A DNA stretch of 36,315 bases from Akkermansiaceae bacterium (GCA_903906515.1 CAIVKO010000126.1:1-36315); one strand, 5' to 3'. Counted from the first letter of the stretch, positions 15,351-24,663 are shown. Numbers and translations are program-made. The notes: generated by a model not told the origin, from the letters alone.

Positions 15351-16273
15351 GCACCGCCACCCACATTCCGCAGAAGGGCTCGCACACGGGCCGCATCCTG
15401 ATCATCGCCACCCATGCGTTCACTCAATTGGTGCGCATGAAGGTGTTCTATTTCCTCGCGATTTTCGCGATCATCACCATTGCCAGCAATTTCTTCAACC
15501 TGCCCCAGCATGAGGGGCCGGAGTCGGTGGGCACCAACGTGCTTTCCCAAATCAAGGGCTGGTCGTTCGGAACGATGCACATTTTCTCCGTGGTTCTCTC
15601 AATCGTGGCCACCGCGCTGCTGCTGCCCAAGGATGTGGAGGATCGCACGCTCTACACCATCCTTGCCAAGCCGGTGCCGCGTTTCGACTACCTTGCGGGA
15701 AAATTGTTAGGTGTGATGTTGCTGATCTTCATTTCACTGGCGTTGATGGATGGATTGATGACTCTGGTGCTGCAGATCCGCACCTCCATGGTGGCGAAGG
15801 AGCAGATGGAGATGGCAACCACCTTGGGCTGGCCGCAGCGGGAGATCGACGCCCTGCGTGCCGAAACCTTTTCCAACGGCCCGAGTTGGTCCATGCAGGG
15901 CGCGGTGATCGCGGTCTTTCTGCGGGCGTCGATCATGGCTTCGCTGGCGTTGTTGATCTCCACGTTTTCGACCAGCACGTTGTTTACCACCATCGTGAGT
16001 TTCATGGTGTATTTCATCGGCCATTTCCAAGCGGATGCCCGCGATGTCTATCTCCATGGCGGGCAGGCAGGCGAAGGCATGATCGCCAAAGTGACCTCGT
16101 TGTTGTTCGCGCTGGTGCTGCCGGATTTTCAGATTTTCAACGTGATCGATGCGGTGATCCAAGGTGAAACGATGCCAATCATCGCCTTGGGAAAACTGAC
16201 CTTGGTGGCGCTGTATTACGCGATGTTCTTTACCATCGCATCCTGGTTCATCTTTTCCGACAAGGAATTCTAA
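15347..16273 (+). CDS. ABC-2-type transporter permease
   Basis: A 308-residue integral membrane protein with about six hydrophobic segments, including 'VFYFLAIFAIITIASNFF' near residue 30, 'LLGVMLLIFISLALMDGLM' near 123 and 'LVALYYAMFFTIASWFIF' near the C-terminus. 'TLYTILAKPVPRFDYLAGKLLGV' is the conserved motif after the first helix pair in ABC-2 permeases (compare 'RTLELLLSKPVSR' types). Two hydrophilic loops near 45-65 and 145-190 probably face the outside or cytoplasm. It overlaps the ATPase gene by 4 bp and is followed by the helical-repeat gene after 4 bp, giving a three-gene operon. It likely forms the membrane channel for the neighbouring ATPase. Confidence 0.88.
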   Translation: MSTATHIPQKGSHTGRILIIATHAFTQLVRMKVFYFLAIFAIITIASNFFNLPQHEGPESVGTNVLSQIKGWSFGTMHIFSVVLSIVATALLLPKDVEDRTLYTILAKPVPRFDYLAGKLLGVMLLIFISLALMDGLMTLVLQIRTSMVAKEQMEMATTLGWPQREIDALRAETFSNGPSWSMQGAVIAVFLRASIMASLALLISTFSTSTLFTTIVSFMVYFIGHFQADARDVYLHGGQAGEGMIAKVTSLLFALVLPDFQIFNVIDAVIQGETMPIIALGKLTLVALYYAMFFTIASWFIFSDKEF

Positions 16274-16277
16274 ATCT

Positions 16278-17258
16278 GTGAAACTCTGGAAAAAATCGGT
16301 GGTTCTGAGCATCGCGCTGCTTGCACTGGGCGTGGCACGGATGCCTTACGAAGCCGGATTGACCCGCGAACTCCGGGACGCACGCCTGCTGCCGTCCGCT
16401 CTCGATATCGGCACTGTTGAAAAAATCGGCCAAACCAGCGCAGCGGTCGCTTTCGGCGGACTGCGCACCCTGATCGCCACCTTTCTCAATCTGCGGGCTT
16501 TCACGTATTTCACCGAAAAACGCTGGGATGATGTGGCAGACACCTACGATACCATCGTGGATCTGGCTCCGCACACCCGTTATTACTGGGATTCAGGATA
16601 TTGGCACATTGCCTACAATGCCGCCTCATACTACATGTATGATTCCACACTCGCGCCGGTGCGGCGCAAGGAGGCGTGGCGAACCTCGATCCTGAAGGGA
16701 CGCTCGTTCCTCGAACGCGGTATCCGCAACAACCCGGACGACTGGGTTCTTCACGCCGACCTCGGATACCTGTTGTCCGATCCTAACAAATTTCCGGCGT
16801 TCAAAGACCAGCGTGAGACCTTCTCCGCTGCGGCGGATGCCTATCAAAAGTCGGCGGAAACCGGCAAGGCCCTGGGTTATGTGAGGCGATTCCGGTTTTA
16901 CGCGCTCGCCCGGGTGGAAGGGAGGGAAGCCCAGGCCCTTGCGCTTGCACGGGAACTCTATGCGGAGGGCACCAAGAACCGCACCCCTACATTTTTGTCG
17001 TTGTTGCTGGTGTTGGAAGCCCATGAAAACCCGTCCATGGACACCACCGCGCGAGCCATCGAGTTGTTCGGGACTCCGCAAAAAGCATACTCGGCTCTCT
17101 CGGGTCACTGGCAGCGAATCAACGAGCGATTCCCGATTTTCGGCATCGCCGAGGCCATGGCCACGCTCGAAAACCGTCTCAGCATCCCGGAAAAAGACCG
17201 AGTCCTGAATCAACCGCTCCCCGCACCCCGGAATCTGGAGAAGTCGTTCAACGAGTAA
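16278..17258 (+). CDS. Membrane-anchored TPR-like protein of ABC operon
   Basis: A 326-residue protein starting with GTG (16278), 4 bp after the permease stop. The N-terminus has one hydrophobic helix (VVLSIALLALGVARM, about 8-22) after a basic MKLWKK, which suggests a signal anchor with the rest outside the cytoplasm. The remainder is alpha-helical with TPR-like pairs, such as 'FTYFTEKRWDDVADTYDTIVDLAP' (about 75-98) and 'SFLERGIRNNPDDWVLHADLGYLL'. I do not recognise a named family. The tight spacing indicates it belongs to the transporter, perhaps as a periplasmic partner or substrate-handling scaffold. Confidence 0.78.
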   Translation: MKLWKKSVVLSIALLALGVARMPYEAGLTRELRDARLLPSALDIGTVEKIGQTSAAVAFGGLRTLIATFLNLRAFTYFTEKRWDDVADTYDTIVDLAPHTRYYWDSGYWHIAYNAASYYMYDSTLAPVRRKEAWRTSILKGRSFLERGIRNNPDDWVLHADLGYLLSDPNKFPAFKDQRETFSAAADAYQKSAETGKALGYVRRFRFYALARVEGREAQALALARELYAEGTKNRTPTFLSLLLVLEAHENPSMDTTARAIELFGTPQKAYSALSGHWQRINERFPIFGIAEAMATLENRLSIPEKDRVLNQPLPAPRNLEKSFNE

Positions 17259-17331
17259 TCTTTAAGCATTTCGTCTCGACATGCGGGTTCGTATCGTCAA
17301 ACTCTCGTGACACAATCTCCCGTTTAAACCC

Positions 17332-18054
17332 ATGCGGATCGCTCTATTCGGTGACATACATGCCAATCTGGAAGCTCTCGAAGCTGTGCTCGAGGATGCG
17401 GCCACTCAGGAAGTGACAGACTATGTCTGCATGGGCGATGTCGTCGGATACAACGCGGATCCAGTTGCGTGCCTGGAAAAAGTCCGGGCCATGGAATGCC
17501 CAACCGTCAAGGGTAACCACGACGAGGATGCGTCCGGCAGTCACTCGCTAGACGCGATGAATCCAGTGGCGGCCTCCGCCTTGGAGTGGACGCGCCAACA
17601 ACTCTCCGACGAGCAGCGCCAATGGCTGAGCCGTTTGCGCATGGTTCGCCAAGTGACGGACTTCACCGTTGTTCACAGCACGCTCGATCAACCGGCCCAC
17701 TGGAACTACGTGACCAATCGTTTCGACGCGATGTCGAATTTTTCCTACCAGTTCACCCAGATTTGTTTTCACGGACACACCCACGTTCCGCGGGTTTACA
17801 TGAAGAGCGACCGCGTGCAGGAAGTGCCTGCCGAGGCCGTGGTCATCGAAGCCGGGGCCAAGTATTTCATCAACGTGGGCTCAGTCGGCCAGCCGCGTGA
17901 CGGTGACTGGCGCGCTTGTTACGCCATCTATGATCTCAATCACAAAATGATCGTCTTTCGCCGGGTCGAGTATGACATTGAGAAAACCCAGCAGAAAATC
18001 ATCGATGCGGGCCTGCCACAGATGCTTGCCGAGCGCATCGCGGAAGGGCGTTAA
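17332..18054 (+). CDS. Metallophosphoesterase, YfcE/ApaH-like
   Basis: A 240-residue calcineurin-like phosphoesterase with all active-site blocks in order: GDIHAN (7-12), GDVVGY (35-40), GNHD (61-64), 'VVHSTLD' in the middle and GHTH (148-151). These residues bind two metal ions. 'GDVVGYNADP' is typical of the bacterial subgroup annotated simply as metallophosphoesterase; the substrate (nucleotides, phosphodiesters or protein phosphate) is not predictable. There is no signal peptide, so it is cytoplasmic. It stands alone, 73 bp after the ABC operon. No Shine-Dalgarno site precedes its ATG. Confidence 0.9.
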   Translation: MRIALFGDIHANLEALEAVLEDAATQEVTDYVCMGDVVGYNADPVACLEKVRAMECPTVKGNHDEDASGSHSLDAMNPVAASALEWTRQQLSDEQRQWLSRLRMVRQVTDFTVVHSTLDQPAHWNYVTNRFDAMSNFSYQFTQICFHGHTHVPRVYMKSDRVQEVPAEAVVIEAGAKYFINVGSVGQPRDGDWRACYAIYDLNHKMIVFRRVEYDIEKTQQKIIDAGLPQMLAERIAEGR

Positions 18055-18197
18055 CAGAAGCGATGTGCGCTCCTTGAGAGCCATGATGGAATGCGATGAT
18101 TTTTTGCGCTGCCTGCCCCGTGCGATCCATGGCCATTTTTTCTTGACCTGAGAGGAGTTACGAAGAGTCTCCATACTTCAACCTCGTAATCCTCACC

Positions 18198-18518
18198 ATG
18201 TCCCAACCCCCACCCGATGAGAACAATTTCATCCACAGCGAGGAATTCCTCCGTGGCTTGATGAAGCGCCAACTTCGTTTGTCCGTGTCCTGTGCATCGG
18301 CCTTTTTGCTGCTGCTTTTCGGACTGCCGTTGCTGAACTATTTCGCGCCCGAACTGATGGCGCGGCGGATAGGCGGATTCACTTTGAGCTGGTTGGTGCT
18401 GGGAGTATTGTTCTTCCCCTATGTCTGGATCATCGCCCGCTTGTTCATCACTCGCTCGATGGCGCTGGAGGCGGCCGAGGTTCGGCTCGCCGCAGAGGGG
18501 AACAAAAAGCTTTCCTGA
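18198..18518 (+). CDS. DUF485 small membrane protein
   Basis: A 106-residue protein with two hydrophobic helices, 'LSVSCASAFLLLLFGLPLLNYF' (about 28-49) and 'LSWLVLGVLFFPYVWIIARLFI' (about 63-84), flanked by hydrophilic ends. The pattern 'R-x-L-x-F...P-x-L...W-x-L-G' and its position 20 bp before an ActP-like symporter match the DUF485 family (YjcH of E. coli, encoded next to actP). It is presumably an accessory to the symporter. The 18055-18197 region upstream, after the phosphoesterase gene, shows no gene and should contain the promoter. Confidence 0.85.
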   Translation: MSQPPPDENNFIHSEEFLRGLMKRQLRLSVSCASAFLLLLFGLPLLNYFAPELMARRIGGFTLSWLVLGVLFFPYVWIIARLFITRSMALEAAEVRLAAEGNKKLS

Positions 18519-18538
18519 ATTTCTAACATACCCCCCAC

Positions 18539-20323
18539 ATGGACTTCTCACAAATCAATCCCTGGATTCTCGCTCTTTCCGGCATCACCGTGGTGGTGAC
18601 AATTTGGATGGGCTTCCGCTCCGCGAAGACTTCGAAATCCGCCTCCGACTTTTTCGTGGCAGGCCGCTCGGTTTCTGTCGGGTGGAATGCCTCGGCCATT
18701 TCCGGTGAATACCTGAGCGCGGCGAGTTTCATGGGCATCGCCGGCATGGTGATGTCGATGGGTTATGACGCGCTCTGGTATCCGGTGTGTTATGCCTGCG
18801 GCTATTTGTTCCTGCTGCTTTTCATCGCGGGGCCGTTGCGGCGTTTCGGAGCCTACACGATTCCGGACTTCGCGGAGGGGCGCTTCGATTCCCCTTTGTT
18901 CCGGCGGATCGCGGTTTGTTTTGTCTTGTTCATCGGGTTTTTCTACACGATGCCACAGATGAAAGGCGCGGGAACCACGCTTTCCTACATCCTGCCGGGG
19001 CTGCCGTATTGGGTCGGCGTGGTGGTGGTCGGCGCGGTGATCACCCTGAATGTCGCGATGGGCGGAATGAAGGGCATCACCCTGGTTCAGGCGGTCCAAT
19101 ACTGGATCAAGATGTTCGCCATATCCGTACCGATCTTCGTGTTGTTGGCAGTGTATGGCGGGTATGGGAAAAACCTCTCGCTCAACCAGGCTTCCGGTGA
19201 ACCGGCTCCCGCAGCACAGGTGATGGTAATGGAATCCATCGACCACGGCCGTCGCGCCCTGCCGGAAAAAGCACCCAAGGACGAGGCGTGGATCGCTCCA
19301 TTCGGCCCTCTAACATCCAAAGCCGCGAAAGCCGCCGGACTTTCTCCGCAGGAATCCCGCCCGCTCTCGCTGCTTTACACCTACTCGTTGATCATCGCGC
19401 TGGTCTGCGGCACGGCGGGACTGCCCCATATTCTCGTCCGGTTTTATACCAATCCGGACGGCGCTGCGGCGAAAAAGACCACGATGTGGGTGATGATCCT
19501 GATCGGCGTCTTCTATGTGTTTCCGCCGGTGTTCGGTCTGCTCGGGCGCAATTTCATGCCGGAGCTTTACAATGCCACCGGCTCCAAGGGGCCGGACAAG
19601 GTGGTGCTCGAACTCCCGACATTGTTAGGAAAGAACAGCGTGCTCGGTTCTGTGCTTAGCGGGATCACCTGTGCCGGCGCCTTCGCCGCATTCATGAGCA
19701 CCTTCAGCGGCCTGCTCGTCTCGATGACCGGCGCGGTGGCCCATGACATCTACGGCCGCATGCTGAAACCGGGCGCCACGCCGAAGGAACGAATGCGCAT
19801 GTTCAAAATCGCGGCGGTCGTCGTCGGCGGGTTGGCCACATTGTTAGGCACGCAGGTCGAGCTTCTGGAAATCAACTTCATGGTCGGTCAGGCCTTTGCC
19901 ATCGCGGCGGCGAGTTATTTCCCACTGCTTTTCATGAGTGCATGGTGGCGCGGCATGACCATGGCGGGTGCCGCGACCGGTATGCTTGGGGGAGGAATCC
20001 TCGCGCTGGCTTGCGTGACGCTGACCAGTGTGGGTGACGTCATCGCCAAGACCGGTCAGGCCGCGGCCCTGAAAGCCGGGACTGTCTGGGCGCCGGACGC
20101 CATCACGCTTTTCTGGAAAGGCCATCCGTTGCTGCGCATTCTATCAGAGCAACCGGCGATCTGGACGGTCCCGACCGCTATTTTGCTGATGATCATTGTT
20201 TCCAAAGCCACCCGTGAAAAAATCCCGGCGGACGCCCGTATGAAAATGCTGGTGCTTCACGCGCCTGAGTCGCTCGGCCTGAAACAGGAATACATCCAGG
20301 AGCAACAAGGTGCTGGGCATTGA
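18539..20323 (+). CDS. Sodium:solute symporter, ActP-like
   Basis: A 594-residue member of the SSS (sodium:solute symporter) family with about 13 membrane helices. 'KSASDFFVAGRSVSVGWNASAISGEYLSAASFMG' region (31-64) is the conserved N-terminal sodium-site segment. 'GTAGLPHILVRFYT' (about 291-304) is the family signature of cation/acetate symporters. An extended hydrophilic loop at about 215-280 follows the fifth or sixth helix, as in ActP. Together with the DUF485 gene 20 bp upstream it points to acetate or other short-chain monocarboxylate uptake; the substrate is inferred. Two of the window's TTGTTAGG octamers lie inside the gene. Confidence 0.9.
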   Translation: MDFSQINPWILALSGITVVVTIWMGFRSAKTSKSASDFFVAGRSVSVGWNASAISGEYLSAASFMGIAGMVMSMGYDALWYPVCYACGYLFLLLFIAGPLRRFGAYTIPDFAEGRFDSPLFRRIAVCFVLFIGFFYTMPQMKGAGTTLSYILPGLPYWVGVVVVGAVITLNVAMGGMKGITLVQAVQYWIKMFAISVPIFVLLAVYGGYGKNLSLNQASGEPAPAAQVMVMESIDHGRRALPEKAPKDEAWIAPFGPLTSKAAKAAGLSPQESRPLSLLYTYSLIIALVCGTAGLPHILVRFYTNPDGAAAKKTTMWVMILIGVFYVFPPVFGLLGRNFMPELYNATGSKGPDKVVLELPTLLGKNSVLGSVLSGITCAGAFAAFMSTFSGLLVSMTGAVAHDIYGRMLKPGATPKERMRMFKIAAVVVGGLATLLGTQVELLEINFMVGQAFAIAAASYFPLLFMSAWWRGMTMAGAATGMLGGGILALACVTLTSVGDVIAKTGQAAALKAGTVWAPDAITLFWKGHPLLRILSEQPAIWTVPTAILLMIIVSKATREKIPADARMKMLVLHAPESLGLKQEYIQEQQGAGH

Positions 20324-20347
20324 GAAGTTTGTTATTACCCGATTTTC

Positions 20348-21013
20348 ATGAAAACCAAAATCATCGCCACGCTCGCGACCGTTCTTGCGGTCATGCCATT
20401 CCATGCCCAAGCCGAACCCAAGGTTGGTGATGGAAAATCCGCTGTTCAAAAAGCGGGCGAGGATGCCGAAAAAAGCGAGAAGGAAGAAAAGGCGTTCGCC
20501 ACCAAATTTGAAGCGCTCGATGCCGCCATCGACGCCAAGGATTGGAAGAAGGCCGAAGCTCTTGTTGATGAGATTGCCAAAGCGAAGCCCGAGATGGCCA
20601 CTTCTATCCGCTTCGGTCTGGCCGTGATGAAAAAGGATTCCGTGGAGGCCGTGAAACAGGCCAAGGCGATGGCAGAAGGAGAGATCAAGGACGACTCCGA
20701 GGGACTCAACGCCGTGGCGTGGGGATTGGTCACCGAGTTTGACAAGCCCGGCAAGGAATTGATAGATACTGCGGCGGATATTGTCAAAAAAGCGTTGGGT
20801 TTGAGCAAGGATGAGCCCGCGTTGCTCGATACCCTGGCTAAAATCCAGTTTCTCCAAGGCCTCAAGGAGGAGGCGATCAAGACCTTGGAAAAAGCCATCG
20901 CAAAAACCGATGACGAGGATCTCAAGGGCCAGTTGAAGCTAAGCCTGGAGTCGATGAAAAAGGGCGAGCTTCCGAAGACCCCGGAAGAGGTCATGGAAGC
21001 CGAGGGGGAATGA
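20348..21013 (+). CDS. Small exported TPR-like protein
   Basis: A 221-residue protein with a signal peptide (MKTKIIATLATVLAVMPFHAQA), then a charged, Lys/Glu-rich alpha-helical chain. 'AALDTLAKIQFLQGLKEEAIKTLEKAI'-like sequence at about 157-182 is a clear TPR pair, and the earlier 'LDAAIDAKDWKKAEALVDEI' is another. No catalytic motif is visible. It lies 24 bp after the symporter stop and 49 bp before recQ, so it may be a tail of the symporter transcript. A periplasmic scaffolding role is only a guess. Confidence 0.78.
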   Translation: MKTKIIATLATVLAVMPFHAQAEPKVGDGKSAVQKAGEDAEKSEKEEKAFATKFEALDAAIDAKDWKKAEALVDEIAKAKPEMATSIRFGLAVMKKDSVEAVKQAKAMAEGEIKDDSEGLNAVAWGLVTEFDKPGKELIDTAADIVKKALGLSKDEPALLDTLAKIQFLQGLKEEAIKTLEKAIAKTDDEDLKGQLKLSLESMKKGELPKTPEEVMEAEGE

Positions 21014-21062
21014 TCCGATCCATTGAAATTCAAGATACAGATCAGCGCTTGTTGCCATCACC

Positions 21063-23000
21063 ATGAAGGATTTTCCTGATGCCGCCGCGCTTCACCGGGT
21101 CTTGCGCGGGACTTTTGGAATCGATGTTTTCCGCGCCGGGCAGAAAGAAGTGATCCAGGCCTTGTTTGCAGGGAGGTCCGCGCTGGCGGTGTTTCCAACA
21201 GGATCAGGAAAATCGTTGTGCTATCAGCTACCCGCATTGTTTTTCGAGGGAGTGACGTTGGTGGTTAGCCCGTTGATCGCGCTGATGAAGGATCAGGTGG
21301 AGAAGCTGCGCGCCCTCGGGGTCGGCGTGGCGCGGATTGACTCGACCCTTGCGGATGACGAGGTGGAGGAGGTTTTCGCGCAAATCGCGGGCGGTGGAAT
21401 CCGCCTGCTTTATCTCTCGCCGGAACGGTTAGCGGGCGGCGCGTTCCGCAAGCGCTTGAAAGGCATCCGTATCCCGCTGATGGCGATCGATGAAGCCCAT
21501 TGCATATCCGAGTGGGGCCACAATTTCCGCCCGGATTATTTGAAAATCGCCGGATTGAGTCGCCGCATGGGAGTGGAGCGGATTCTCGCCCTCACCGCTA
21601 CGGCGACAGTGCCGGTGGTGCGCGACATCCGCCGTAATTTCCGCATTGCGAAGGCGGATTGTTTCCAGACCGGCGTGCTCCGGCCTAACCTGCGGATCAC
21701 GGTGACGGCCTGCGCGGAGCATGAAAAAGACGGGCTGTTGGTGGAAAAACTCCGGGAGATCGAGGGGCCGGTGATTGTTTACGCCACCACGCGCAACGCC
21801 ACCGAGGCCGTCGCCACTTTCCTGCAAAAAAACGGCTTCTCCGCCAAAAGCTATCACGCCGGACTTACCCCGGAACTCCGCGGGCAGACGCAGGATTCAT
21901 TCATGCAAAATACGACGCGCATCGTAGTTGCCACCATCGCTTTCGGCATGGGTATCGACAAGCCGGACATCCGTGGAGTCATCCACTATCACCTGCCGAA
22001 GTGTCTGGAAGGATACAGCCAGGAAACCGGGCGCGCCGGGCGGGATGGCCTGCCCGCCTGTTGCGAGCTGCTGGCGTGCATGGACGATACGCGCACGCTG
22101 GAGAATTTCATCCACGGTTCCTCGCCCTCGGCGCAGACGCTCAAAAACCTGCTAGACCGCATCCTGCGCATGGCCGCACCGGGGAGGATGTTCGCCGTTT
22201 CTCCCTATGAACTTTCGATCAGTCATGACATGAGGGAGGAAACCGTGCGCACAGTGCTGGCTTATCTGGAACTGGGCGGCAACATCCGGCGCGGCGGATC
22301 CTATCACGATTATTTCCGGGTGCGGCTGCTGCGCCCGTTGGAAAGCATCCTGGCGGGACGCGCGCCACGGGAGAAGTCGCTTGTTAGAAAACTCATCGCC
22401 GCCGGAGAGTCCGCTTATGGCTCGCTTCATTTCAGACTCCATGAAATCCAGGAGAAAACCGGCATCGCACGCGACAAGGCGGCGGAGACCATCAAGGAAC
22501 TCGCCGCTGCCGGGGACATCCGGATGGAACAGCGCGGGCTGCGTGAGATCTATCTGATGGAGAAATCCTGGAAAGAACCGCCAGCCGGGGTGATCGCCGG
22601 CATGTCAGTACGTTTCGATTCACGCGCGGCTTACGAACACGAGCGCATCCGGTCGGTGATCGCTTATGCAGAAACCCGCAAGTGCCGGGCTGTGCATCTA
22701 TCAAAATATTTCGGCCGTCATGGAACGGCACCCTGCGGCGTGTGCGACCTCTGCCGTGGCGAAAAACCGGTGAAACTCACAGCGGGCGAGGCAGTGGACA
22801 TTCCGGATGGCGAATGGGCGGCGATGTCTACGCTGCGGGCGGAGAATCACGCGGCACTGGGCACCCCGCTGCAGATGGCCCGGTTTCTCTGCGGAATCCC
22901 CAGCCCGGCAGCCGCCAAGGCGAAATTGCAGCGGCGCGCGGAATTCGGCGTCTGGCAGCACCATCGGTTTTCCAACGTCCTGCAGATGCTGGAGGCGTGA
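21063..23000 (+). CDS. recQ: RecQ-family ATP-dependent DNA helicase
   Basis: A 645-residue 3'-5' DNA helicase of recombination and repair. Walker A is 'FPTGSGKSLCYQLPALFF' (44-61), the DEAH box is 'DEAHCISEWGHNFRPDY' (143-159) including the aromatic-rich loop of RecQ, and motif III is 'LALTATAT'. 'IAFGMGIDKPDIRGVIHY' and 'YSQETGRAGRDG' are motifs V and VI. The RecQ zinc-binding region is visible as a Cys at about 540 and 'PCGVCDLC' near 556-564. After it comes 'MARFLCGIPSP', a short C-terminal module found in many RecQ proteins, and no clear HRDC domain. It converges with proS with only 17 bp between the stops. Confidence 0.93.
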   Translation: MKDFPDAAALHRVLRGTFGIDVFRAGQKEVIQALFAGRSALAVFPTGSGKSLCYQLPALFFEGVTLVVSPLIALMKDQVEKLRALGVGVARIDSTLADDEVEEVFAQIAGGGIRLLYLSPERLAGGAFRKRLKGIRIPLMAIDEAHCISEWGHNFRPDYLKIAGLSRRMGVERILALTATATVPVVRDIRRNFRIAKADCFQTGVLRPNLRITVTACAEHEKDGLLVEKLREIEGPVIVYATTRNATEAVATFLQKNGFSAKSYHAGLTPELRGQTQDSFMQNTTRIVVATIAFGMGIDKPDIRGVIHYHLPKCLEGYSQETGRAGRDGLPACCELLACMDDTRTLENFIHGSSPSAQTLKNLLDRILRMAAPGRMFAVSPYELSISHDMREETVRTVLAYLELGGNIRRGGSYHDYFRVRLLRPLESILAGRAPREKSLVRKLIAAGESAYGSLHFRLHEIQEKTGIARDKAAETIKELAAAGDIRMEQRGLREIYLMEKSWKEPPAGVIAGMSVRFDSRAAYEHERIRSVIAYAETRKCRAVHLSKYFGRHGTAPCGVCDLCRGEKPVKLTAGEAVDIPDGEWAAMSTLRAENHAALGTPLQMARFLCGIPSPAAAKAKLQRRAEFGVWQHHRFSNVLQMLEA

Positions 23001-23017
23001 TCCCCGGATGCGCGGAA

Positions 23018-24556
23018 TCAATAACTCCTGCCCCAGATGGCAAAGGTCGAGGTTTCTTTCCCGGTGAGGAAACATTTACCGGAGCGATTCGCCGTGAGGG
23101 ACTTCGACAGGGATGCGGTGGCAATGGGCAGGCAACGGATGGTGATCTTGTGCTGCTTAGAAAGCTCGTCCTCCTGTTCTGGCGTGCCGGCCCAAGGCGT
23201 GTAAAGCCAGCCCGGGTTTTCCTGTGTCCAGTGGGAGAGGAAGTCTTCCAGCGCGGAGCACGGTTGGATGTTGGCGTTGCGGAACTCGGTGGCGCGGTTA
23301 AGGAGATTGTGGTGGATCTCATCAAGGATTTCCCCGGCGCGGCGGATGAAATCGTCTTTGATCGGGAAATCCTTCTCGGTAACCGCCTGGTCGCGTCGCT
23401 GGACGCAGACCTTGCGGGTCTCGATGTCGCGCGGGCCGATCTCGATGCGGATAGGCACGCCCTTTTTGATCCACTCCCATTTTTTCACGCCACCGCTGAT
23501 GTCACGGGTATCGACGTGCACGCGGAGAGGATCTCCCCGATACACCTGGTGGCGGAGGGTTTCCGCGAGGGCATGGCAGGATGCGATGACCGCCTCGCGG
23601 GTGTCATCCTTGGGCGTGATCGGCGTGATTACGATTTGTTGGGTGGCCACGCGCGGCGGGAGAATCAGGCCGTCGTCATCCGCGTGCGCCATGATCAGCG
23701 TGCCGATCATGCGGGTGGAAACGCCCCATGATGTGGTGTGGGCGAGTTGGACAGTGCCGTCGCGGCCGGTGAACGCAATATTCTGGGCTTTCGAGAAATT
23801 CTGTCCGAGATAATGTGAGGTACCGGCTTGGATGGCCTTTTTGTCCTGAACCATCGCCTCGACGGTGAGCGTCATGTCCGCGCCGGGGAAACGCTCGTTT
23901 TCGGTCTTTTCGCCGGGAATTACCGGGATGGCGAGGTGGTCGCGGAGAAATTCCTCGTAAACCCCGTGAATCAGCCGGGTTTCCACCATGGCTTCTTCCT
24001 GGGTCTCGTGGGCGGTGTGACCCTCCTGCCAGAGAAACTCGGCGGTGCGTAGGAACAAGCGCGGACGCATTTCCCAGCGCATCACGTTCGCCCACTGGTT
24101 GATAAGCAGCGGTAGATCCCGGTATGATTCGATCCAACGTGCGAAGGCGGCTCCAATGATCGTTTCTGAGGTCGGCCGGATCACGTAGGGCTCGGCCAGC
24201 TCGCCAGTGGGGATCATCTTGGTCTTGCCGGTGACCGGATCCTTCACCGTTTCCAAGCGATGATGGGTGACTACGGCGCATTCGGTGGCGAATCCTTCGG
24301 CGTGTTCAGCCTCCTTTTCCAGATAGGAAAGCGGGATGAGCAGCGGGAAATAGGCGTTCTGGTGGCCAGTGGCCTTGAATTTCCGATCGAGCTGTTGTTG
24401 GATCAACTCCCAAATCCCGTAGCCCCACGGCTTAATCACCATGCAACCACGGGTCTCCGAGTTTTCCGCCATATCGGCGGCTTTGATGACTTGCTGATAC
24501 CATTCGGGAAAATCCTGGGCACGAGTCGGGGTGATGGCGGTTTTTTCAGTGGACAT
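23018..24556 (-). CDS. proS: Prolyl-tRNA synthetase, archaeal/eukaryotic type
   Basis: A 512-residue class II aminoacyl-tRNA synthetase charging tRNA-Pro. ATG 24556 (MSTEKTAIT) is preferred to an in-frame start eight codons upstream. Motif 1 lies in 'GCMVIKPWGYGIWELIQQQLD', motif 2 in 'RPTSETIIGAAFARWI' and 'MRWEMRPRLFLRTAEFLWQEGHTAH'. The catalytic core runs straight into the anticodon-binding domain without the editing insertion of the usual bacterial enzyme. The protein ends in '...AIWGRSY' with the C-terminal Tyr typical of this archaeal-type (ProS type 3) group. No second proline synthetase is in the window. It is divergent from the repeat-rich membrane-protein gene. Confidence 0.93.
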   Translation of the reverse strand: MSTEKTAITPTRAQDFPEWYQQVIKAADMAENSETRGCMVIKPWGYGIWELIQQQLDRKFKATGHQNAYFPLLIPLSYLEKEAEHAEGFATECAVVTHHRLETVKDPVTGKTKMIPTGELAEPYVIRPTSETIIGAAFARWIESYRDLPLLINQWANVMRWEMRPRLFLRTAEFLWQEGHTAHETQEEAMVETRLIHGVYEEFLRDHLAIPVIPGEKTENERFPGADMTLTVEAMVQDKKAIQAGTSHYLGQNFSKAQNIAFTGRDGTVQLAHTTSWGVSTRMIGTLIMAHADDDGLILPPRVATQQIVITPITPKDDTREAVIASCHALAETLRHQVYRGDPLRVHVDTRDISGGVKKWEWIKKGVPIRIEIGPRDIETRKVCVQRRDQAVTEKDFPIKDDFIRRAGEILDEIHHNLLNRATEFRNANIQPCSALEDFLSHWTQENPGWLYTPWAGTPEQEDELSKQHKITIRCLPIATASLSKSLTANRSGKCFLTGKETSTFAIWGRSY

Positions 24557-24630
24557 GGTCGGTGACGAAATAGGAACCACGACTTAAGCCAAAGCACATT
24601 AAAAAAATGTAAAAATTCCGCTTTGGGTGT

Positions 24631-24663
24631 TTGACAGGTAAAGGGCAAGTTGCCTTACTTGCC
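24631..24663 (+). promoter_or_regulatory. TTGACA box and GGCAAGT palindrome
   Basis: A perfect -35-like hexamer TTGACA (24631-24636) is followed by the inverted repeat GGCAAGT (24644-24650) and ACTTGCC (24657-24663) around a 6-nt spacer, ending 30 bp before the ATG of the repeat-rich protein. No good -10 box is visible at normal spacing (CTTACT at 24654 is weak). The palindrome could be an operator or a 5' UTR hairpin. The gap to proS (24557-24693) would carry promoters for both divergent genes. Confidence 0.4.
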
